Assembly (NCBI RefSeq): GCF_900166585.1
Contig: NZ_FVZC01000009.1
Coordinates: 2,057,444-2,121,443 of the forward strand
DNA length: 64,000 nt
Reading direction: 5' to 3'
From: Mesobacillus jeotgali
GTDB taxonomy: Bacteria; Bacillota; Bacilli; Bacillales; Cytobacillaceae
The position numbers were made by a program, and so were the translations under genes. The notes beneath the pieces were generated by a model. It searched no databases, was not told the DNA's origin, and was given only the letters and a program-made list of their open reading frames with translations. This document shows, in pieces, positions 58,935 to 64,000 of this stretch. How positions within the stretch are numbered: position 1 is the stretch's first letter; each line of letters starts with the position of its first letter.

Positions 58935-59133
58935 ATCTATATTGAACGCTGCTATACAAGGCCTAGGATACTCATATCGCAGCGGTGCATCTAAGTAAGA
59001 TTATTTTAGCCTCAAGCGGGAAAAGTATTTGTGTCAACTCTTGGTACATTGGGTAAATAAGCTGTAAAGAGAACACTGGATTTTTTAAATTGAATCGCTT
59101 ATACTATTATAGAATTAATAGGGGGGATTGACT

Positions 59134-59268
59134 GTGAATCAATTCGAAGAAAATGTACAAAGCAATCGCAATGACGCTGTTGACTCAGGTGTTGGGTTCA
59201 TCGTTTCTTTTGGATTCTTTGCAACAATGTTCATTATTGCGACAGTCGTGCAGTTAATCGGGAGTTAA
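59134..59268 (+). CDS. yqzM: YqzM family small membrane protein
   Basis: A 44-residue protein starting at a GTG (MNQFEENVQSNRNDAVDSGV), with GGGGGGA 8 bases upstream. A single membrane helix fills residues 19-43 (GVGFIVSFGFFATMFIIATV). It lies between holA and comEC, the B. subtilis yqzM position. The function is unknown. A strong terminator follows at 59295. Confidence 0.85.
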   Translation: MNQFEENVQSNRNDAVDSGVGFIVSFGFFATMFIIATVVQLIGS

Positions 59269-59294
59269 TCACGGCTACATAGGATAAAGTTATG

Positions 59295-59326
59295 GAGACT
59301 GCATTTTAAAAATGCAGTCTCTTTTC
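59295..59326 (+). terminator. Intrinsic terminator after yqzM
   Basis: GAGACTGCATT and AATGCAGTCTC pair around TTAAA and are followed by TTTTC. Confidence 0.88.
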
Positions 59327-59373
59327 GTATTCTTGTGATTTTTGGGGGAGAGACGCGTGCTCTTTGATATATA

Positions 59374-61722
59374 CTATGGACTTTGCAGCTCAAACGTTCC
59401 TGTGTTGCCATAGAACTTATAAATGATTGCACCATCTTCATCCGTTCTGAAAATCTGAACGCCTCTACCCTTTAGTTTTTCGAGCACTTCCCCTGATGGA
59501 TGGCCGTAACGGTTATTTTTTCCGGAGGAAATAATCGCATACTCAGGCTTTATCTTTGAAAGAAATGTCTCCGAAGTGGAATATTTACTGCCATGGTGCC
59601 CCACCTTCAGCACATCTATGTCCAGACCGTTAATGTTTTCTTCTACTGACTTTTCACCTTCAAAACCAAGATCTCCTGTAAAAAGCCACCTTTTCCCGCC
59701 AATAGATGCTAGCAGCACAATCGATCCGTCATTTCGATCTTCATAAGACTTGATCGGATTAAGAACCATGAAATCTCCACTTTTTGTATGCCAACCATTG
59801 CCAACTTTAGCGGTACCGATTTCTGTTCCTTGCTTTTGGACGATGCTGATTATCTGTTTTTCCAACTCAGACCTCTCCGTACCATTTGGCATAATCACCT
59901 GTTTGACATTGATTTCATTTAACAATGCAACAGCTCCCCCGATATGATCAGCATCACCATGTGTGAGGATCAATTTATCCAGGGTACGGACTCCTTCACT
60001 TTTCAAAAAAGGGACCACGATCTTTTCTCCGGGATCATAGGTACTCCTTCTCTGCTGCCAGTCTTCCTTTGTAAAGGACATGACGCCGCCAGTATCAATA
60101 AGATAATTCCCCTGATTATATGGCAGCTGGATGAAAATGCTGTCACCCTGGCCAACATCAAGAAATACGATTTGCCCATTTGGACTGAAAAATGGCCATA
60201 GAATTTGCATGAGAAGTGGAATAAGAGGCAGCGTGTAAAGCCATAAAGGAGTTCTGGAATTATTAGACATGTATCCTTCCCACTTATAGAAAAATGTTGG
60301 TATCAAAAGGATGGCTAAAATTAATATGGCCGGTTCGAACTTACCGATGATCAGAGTCGACATCGGAAGTTCAGCTATCCAGGCAGCCAAAAGGTTAACA
60401 TGGTGAATGACTGCTTCCAGGGAGGTTAAATAAAATGTAGGGATTGCTCCTAAAACAACCAGAAAAATGTAGGACAACAGCAGAAGCGGAAGTAATACAA
60501 ATGAAAATAGAGGTACGAAAAAAAGATTGGCAAAAACAGAAATCACAGAGACTTCATGGAATGAGGTAATGAGAATCGGGACACTTGAAATTTGTGATAT
60601 AAATGAAGCTGCAGCTGTTTGTTTTACAAATGAAGTGAATGATTTAAGGATGATCGGTGCGGAAAGAACTAAGGAGAAGCTCACTGTGTAAGAAAGCTGG
60701 AAACCCGTATCATAGATAATGGCTGGCTGGAAAAATGCCATGATCATGAAGGCAGTTGATATAGCATCAAGCGGTGTCGTTCGGACTGACAAATGTCTTG
60801 ATCCAATCAATATGAGAAGCATGACGGCCGCCCGGACAACAGGTGGTGCAAGACCAGTAATAACACTATACAATGGCAGAAATGCCATAAGTATTAATTC
60901 AGTTTTTTCCTTTGTCACTCCTAACCTGATGAAAATGAAGAAGAGCATTCCGATGAGCAGGCTAACATGCAGTCCTGAAATCGCCAGCAAATGGACGATG
61001 CCTATTTTCTGGTATGACCGTTCTGTTTCGGGATTGAATAAAATTCTCTCTCCAAAAATCAGGGCTGCTGCAAGCGCGGAGGTTTCCTCGGGCAGCATAT
61101 TTTCTATTCTGGCGACTTCTTGCTGCCTGAAGCCTTTTAGTGCAGTTAGAATGTTTTCTGACCGTTTATGGCAGGTATTCAAGGTCAGTTGGCCGACTTC
61201 AAGCAGCCAGGATATTTCATTACGTTCAAGATACTTTCTGTAGTCAAAAGCGTTTGGATTCGTGGCGGATGATGGACTAATGAGGGTCCCTGAAGCCGTA
61301 CAGGCCATTCCCGGGACGAGAAGATTTTGGATCGTGTTTTTTTCATGATTTGACTTGACTCTATATTTGATGAACAGCTTTTCATTGTTTGGCAGGGATT
61401 TTCCATAAGCTAAAAGCAAATCGCCTTCCACCTTAATGCCATCTTCAAACAGTATAACGAAACTTTTTTCACTCCCGTTATAAACTGTTTTGAAGTTAAC
61501 AGATTCATAATACCCTGCAGCTGTGAAAATCATATAACAGCCTGTCAGAAGCAACAAAAAAGATACTTGCAGCTTCTTTACTTTTTGCAAAAAGGTGAGA
61601 CAAAGAAGAAACAATAGCCCATAAACAACGGGATGTTCTTTACTGGTAAGCAGCCCAAGCAAGGAGACAGCTGCAAAATAAAACAGCTGTCCCTTAATGG
61701 GTAGATGACGAATAGACTTCAT
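59374..61722 (-). CDS. comEC: DNA internalisation competence protein ComEC
   Basis: A 782-residue DNA uptake channel. An N-terminal membrane part and an OB-like region (FIKYRVKSNHEKNTIQN) come first. The Competence domain with about eight membrane segments (residues 230-480) contains HLLAISGLHVSLLIGMLFF. The C-terminal metallo-beta-lactamase-like domain begins VFLDVGQGDSIFIQLP, with LTHGDADHIGGAVALL and VLKVGHHGSKYSTSE. The N-terminus MKSIRHLPIKGQLFYF follows AAAGGATAAAAG. It is the last gene of comEA-comEB-comEC. Confidence 0.95.
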   Translation of the reverse strand: MKSIRHLPIKGQLFYFAAVSLLGLLTSKEHPVVYGLLFLLCLTFLQKVKKLQVSFLLLLTGCYMIFTAAGYYESVNFKTVYNGSEKSFVILFEDGIKVEGDLLLAYGKSLPNNEKLFIKYRVKSNHEKNTIQNLLVPGMACTASGTLISPSSATNPNAFDYRKYLERNEISWLLEVGQLTLNTCHKRSENILTALKGFRQQEVARIENMLPEETSALAAALIFGERILFNPETERSYQKIGIVHLLAISGLHVSLLIGMLFFIFIRLGVTKEKTELILMAFLPLYSVITGLAPPVVRAAVMLLILIGSRHLSVRTTPLDAISTAFMIMAFFQPAIIYDTGFQLSYTVSFSLVLSAPIILKSFTSFVKQTAAASFISQISSVPILITSFHEVSVISVFANLFFVPLFSFVLLPLLLLSYIFLVVLGAIPTFYLTSLEAVIHHVNLLAAWIAELPMSTLIIGKFEPAILILAILLIPTFFYKWEGYMSNNSRTPLWLYTLPLIPLLMQILWPFFSPNGQIVFLDVGQGDSIFIQLPYNQGNYLIDTGGVMSFTKEDWQQRRSTYDPGEKIVVPFLKSEGVRTLDKLILTHGDADHIGGAVALLNEINVKQVIMPNGTERSELEKQIISIVQKQGTEIGTAKVGNGWHTKSGDFMVLNPIKSYEDRNDGSIVLLASIGGKRWLFTGDLGFEGEKSVEENINGLDIDVLKVGHHGSKYSTSETFLSKIKPEYAIISSGKNNRYGHPSGEVLEKLKGRGVQIFRTDEDGAIIYKFYGNTGTFELQSP

Positions 61723-61743
61723 ATCTTTTATCCTTTAGAGTTA

Positions 61744-62154
61744 TTAGGGCAAATGAACAACCTCTACATCCCTTAAAAAGAGATCATTGTATTTGTTTGG
61801 ATAGGCAGATCGGTAAACAATCCTGGCTATCCCTGATTGTGCGAGCGTCTTGGAACACTTTTCACAAGGCTCATGGGTTACGAAAGCTGTTGCTCCCTTT
61901 AACAGGCCCCTGTCAGCATGGAGGACAGCATTTTCCTCAGCGTGCAATGTCCTGATGCATCTCCCCTGTTCATTAATCAAGCAGCCGGCATCTTCACAAT
62001 GATCGTGGCCATGTATGGAACCATTGTAACCTGTAGAAACTATATGCTTGTCCTTGACAATGACACATCCGACATGCAGCCTAGGACATGTGGAGCGTGT
62101 GCCTACTTCTTCTGCGATATCCAAAAAATATTCATCCCAACTCTTACGTTCCAT
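61744..62154 (-). CDS. comEB: ComE operon protein 2 / dCMP deaminase family
   Basis: A 136-residue zinc-dependent cytidine/deoxycytidylate deaminase. The start is the ATG at 62154 (MERKSWDEYFLDIAEEVG) after AAGGGGGAG; a frame open to 62241 lacks a site. The zinc motif HAEENAVL is near residue 74, with THEPCEKCSKTL near residue 98. It has the long insertion with DHCEDAGCLINEQGRCIRTL seen in dCMP deaminases. B. subtilis ComEB is about 50 residues longer at the C-terminus, so this is a short form. It sits between comEA and comEC. Confidence 0.9.
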   Translation of the reverse strand: MERKSWDEYFLDIAEEVGTRSTCPRLHVGCVIVKDKHIVSTGYNGSIHGHDHCEDAGCLINEQGRCIRTLHAEENAVLHADRGLLKGATAFVTHEPCEKCSKTLAQSGIARIVYRSAYPNKYNDLFLRDVEVVHLP

Positions 62155-62253
62155 GCTGTACTCCCCCTTGTAGAAGACCAAATCCAGGTTTGGACAATCT
62201 TTTATATCCTCCATTTTAAGGCTTTCGATAAAAGAGTTCAATTTGAATGGCAG

Positions 62254-62856
62254 CTATTTTACCGAAATCTGGTCCCTTAATTTTTCAAATGTTTTTTCAC
62301 CGATTCCGCTTATTTCCTTTAAATCCTCAATCACCTTAAATGGTCCGTTAGTTTCACGATATTCAATTATAGCTTCCGCTTTAGCAGGTCCAACACCCGG
62401 TAATGTCTGAAGTTCGTCCGTTTGGGCAGAGTTTAGGTTCACCTTTCCTTTACCTGTATCCCCGCCAGCCTGAATTGGGGAAGACGAAAGTATTTGCTCT
62501 CCAACGCGGGGTACATAAATAGCCATTTCATCCGTAACATACATGGCAAAATTTATCGCTGCAACGTCGGCGTCCTCTTCTAGCCCCCCTGCCAGCTCAA
62601 TTAAGTCAATTACCCGGCCAGCCTCCTTAACTTCATAAACACCTGGATTAACGACAGCTCCTTTTATATCCGCCATCATTACGATGGCTTTTTCCTCAAC
62701 TTCTTCTTCAGTTGTTTCAACATCTGTTACCACCGCCAAAGCATCAGCATTTTCTTCTGTCAGTTCTCCTTCTTTATCGAAGGAGGCATAAAGAAAAAAT
62801 AATAAAGCCGCAAATCCAGCAATTACATAGATTTTGTTTTCTTTGATCCATTCCAT
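62254..62856 (-). CDS. comEA: Competence protein ComEA (DNA receptor)
   Basis: A 200-residue membrane-anchored DNA-binding protein. The anchor is IYVIAGFAALLFFLYASF (residues 9-26), followed by an acidic linker (TDVETTEEEVEEKAIVMM). A SLBB-like domain contains IKGAVVNPGVYEVKEAGRVI. The C-terminal helix-hairpin-helix reads VNLNSAQTDELQTLPGVGPA and EIYRETNGPF-type sequence (IIEYRETNGPFKVIEDLKEI). It delivers DNA to ComEC. Confidence 0.95.
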   Translation of the reverse strand: MEWIKENKIYVIAGFAALLFFLYASFDKEGELTEENADALAVVTDVETTEEEVEEKAIVMMADIKGAVVNPGVYEVKEAGRVIDLIELAGGLEEDADVAAINFAMYVTDEMAIYVPRVGEQILSSSPIQAGGDTGKGKVNLNSAQTDELQTLPGVGPAKAEAIIEYRETNGPFKVIEDLKEISGIGEKTFEKLRDQISVK

Positions 62857-62945
62857 GTTTGCGTCAACGCCTTTCTCTATGTCATAAAGTAAAAGATAAA
62901 ATCATATGGATATAGGAGAATAAATGTATGAAGGAGGGAAGGGTT

Positions 62946-63767
62946 ATGAAAATAGGGATTATAGGCACAGGGAATATGGGGAGAATTCTCGCCGAAGCTC
63001 TCATTGATGGGAATGCCATTTCCCCTTCTTCAATGATGATTACTAATAGGACATTATCCAAAGCTTTAGAGATACAAAAAATATATCCGGATTTATCAGT
63101 TGGAAAGGATGCTATTGAAGTAGCAGAACACGCTGATGCCATTTTTGTCTGTGTAAAACCCCATAATGTCCTGGAAGTGCTCGAATTGATCAAACCTGTA
63201 CTCAAGAGTGATAAATGTGTCATTTCAATAACAAGCCCTATCAGTGTCCAGCAAATCGAGAAGGTTGTGGACTGTTCAGTGATGAGAATCATCCCGAGCA
63301 TCACGAACAGGGCACTTGCTGGTGTATCACTTTTTTCGTTTGGATCCAAATGCACTGCCGAATGGAGAGAGTCATTATTCACCCTTTTCAAAAAGGTATC
63401 TGTACCGCTTGAAATTGAAGAGAATATTACAAGGGTAGCATCGGATATCGTTAGCTGCGGACCTGCTTTTTTCAGCCACCTTGTTCAGAGCTTCATTGAA
63501 GCTGCGGTAAAAGAAACCGAAATTGACAGGGAAACGGCTACTAAGCTTTCAAGTGAGATGCTGGTGGGCATGGGCGAATTGCTGAGTCAAAACCATTATA
63601 CGTTACAGACTTTGCAGGAAAAGGTTTGTGTAAAGGGCGGAATTACCGGAGAAGGGATCAAGGTGCTGGAAAGTGAAACAGGGGATATGTTTGAACAGAT
63701 TTTCAAGGCAACACATAAAAAATATGCAAAGGAATTGGAAAAAACGGAGGAACTTTTCGGTCCTTAA
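62946..63767 (+). CDS. comER: Pyrroline-5-carboxylate reductase-like protein ComER
   Basis: A 273-residue NAD(P)-dependent oxidoreductase of the ProC family. The start is the ATG at 62946 (MKIGIIGTGNMGRILAEALI) after AAGGAGGG. The Rossmann motif is GTGNMG, followed by ADAIFVCVKPHNVLEVLELI and the C-terminal GGITGEGIKVLE. It is divergent from comEA, as comER is in B. subtilis. Whether it makes proline or serves another role is unknown; it lacks obvious competence-specific features. Confidence 0.92.
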   Translation: MKIGIIGTGNMGRILAEALIDGNAISPSSMMITNRTLSKALEIQKIYPDLSVGKDAIEVAEHADAIFVCVKPHNVLEVLELIKPVLKSDKCVISITSPISVQQIEKVVDCSVMRIIPSITNRALAGVSLFSFGSKCTAEWRESLFTLFKKVSVPLEIEENITRVASDIVSCGPAFFSHLVQSFIEAAVKETEIDRETATKLSSEMLVGMGELLSQNHYTLQTLQEKVCVKGGITGEGIKVLESETGDMFEQIFKATHKKYAKELEKTEELFGP

Positions 63768-63822
63768 AAGTATTCTCCATTTAACTCGATTATCCTTCCC
63801 GCTAAATGTGACAAAATTAGTA

Positions 63823-63868
63823 CAGAAAGGCTCCCATTCGATCAGAATGGGAGCCTTTCTGTTTTTCT
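63823..63868. terminator. Bidirectional terminator between comER and yqeM
   Basis: AGAAAGGCTCCCATTC and GAATGGGAGCCTTTCT form a perfect 16-bp stem, followed by GTTTTTC. Confidence 0.92.
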
Positions 63869-63873
63869 TATAT

Positions 63874-64000
63874 TCAGGGCTTAATCATGGCAAAAAACAA
63901 TCGTTCTGATGTTGATTCAGGCTCCTTCAATGAATAGTCCCCGGTGACTTCAATATTCTCAAAACCTGTCTGCTTTACCAAATCCATATAAATTGAAACA
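63874..64000 (-). CDS. yqeM: Class I SAM-dependent methyltransferase YqeM, C-terminal end only
   Basis: The visible 41 C-terminal residues (VSIYMDLVKQTGFENIEVTG, DYSLKEPESTSERLFFAMIK and P) match the ending of SAM-dependent methyltransferases of the YqeM type (a final beta hairpin with GF-type turn and RLFFAMIKP). The SAM motifs lie beyond the window, so the identification rests mainly on this tail and on the position next to comER, where B. subtilis has yqeM. Confidence 0.7.
   Translation of the reverse strand, partial: VSIYMDLVKQTGFENIEVTGDYSLKEPESTSERLFFAMIKP

Overview
The window looks like chromosome from a low-to-moderate GC, endospore-forming member of the Bacillaceae (Bacillus sensu lato). 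Gene content and order match the Bacillus subtilis yqgC/yqgB to yqeM/comE segment almost gene for gene. Sporulation genes (yqfC, yqfD, spoIIP, gpr), competence genes (comEA, comEB, comEC, comER), strong AGGAGG-type ribosome binding sites and a CIRCE-controlled heat-shock operon all fit. I cannot name the species. Nothing suggests a prophage, integrative element, CRISPR array or defence island: this is housekeeping chromosome, and its unusual content lies in intergenic repeats.

Layout. 0-7.1 kb: end of a DUF456 membrane protein, a frameshifted Na/Pi cotransporter, DUF1189 and LysM proteins, ispG, a repeat-containing membrane protein, a 53-bp tandem array and the yqfW nucleotidase. 7.1-16.6 kb: zinc uptake operon znuC-znuB-zur with a Zur box, then yqfT, nfo, cshB, yqfQ, ispH, trmK-yqfO and cccA. 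16.7-24.1 kb: an acyl-CoA dehydrogenase and an unknown membrane protein, then yqxD-dnaG-sigA and ccpN-yqfL. 24.3-30.0 kb: glycine T-box, glyQ-glyS, recO, yqzL, era. 30.2-39.3 kb: dgkA, ybeY, pgpH, phoH, yqfD, yqfC, yqfB, floA, nfeD. 39.5-46.6 kb: a 51-bp array, yqeY, rpsU, yqeW, mtaB, rsmE, prmA, dnaJ. 46.7-51.7 kb: dnaK, grpE, hrcA, hemW. 51.8-57.8 kb: lepA, a second 53-bp array, yqxA, spoIIP, gpr, rpsT. 57.8-64 kb: holA, yqzM, comEC-comEB-comEA, comER and the end of yqeM.

How the genes work together. ispG and ispH carry out the last two steps of the MEP isoprenoid pathway. dnaG and sigA form the primase/sigma macromolecular-synthesis cluster. hrcA, grpE, dnaK and dnaJ form the class I heat-shock operon, followed by ribosome and tRNA modification genes (prmA, rsmE, mtaB). 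era, ybeY, rpsU, rpsT and lepA serve ribosome biogenesis and translation. ccpN and yqfL couple a CBS-domain repressor to regulation of PEP-synthesising enzymes.

Most notable finding: four copies of a 163-187 bp non-coding MITE-like element, at 18.6, 27.4, 30.1 and 57.2 kb. They share imperfect terminal inverted repeats and have A/T-rich 5-6 bp direct repeats exactly at their borders. One lies between the glycine T-box terminator and glyQ; another occupies the era-dgkA gap where B. subtilis carries cdd. Two 53-bp hairpin-bearing tandem arrays nearly 50 kb apart share a common core, and an unrelated 51-bp array lies at 39.5 kb. Regulatory sites read directly include a Zur operator, a CIRCE operator with a sigma-A promoter, a glycine-specifying T-box, and a perfect 20-bp palindrome upstream of ccpN.
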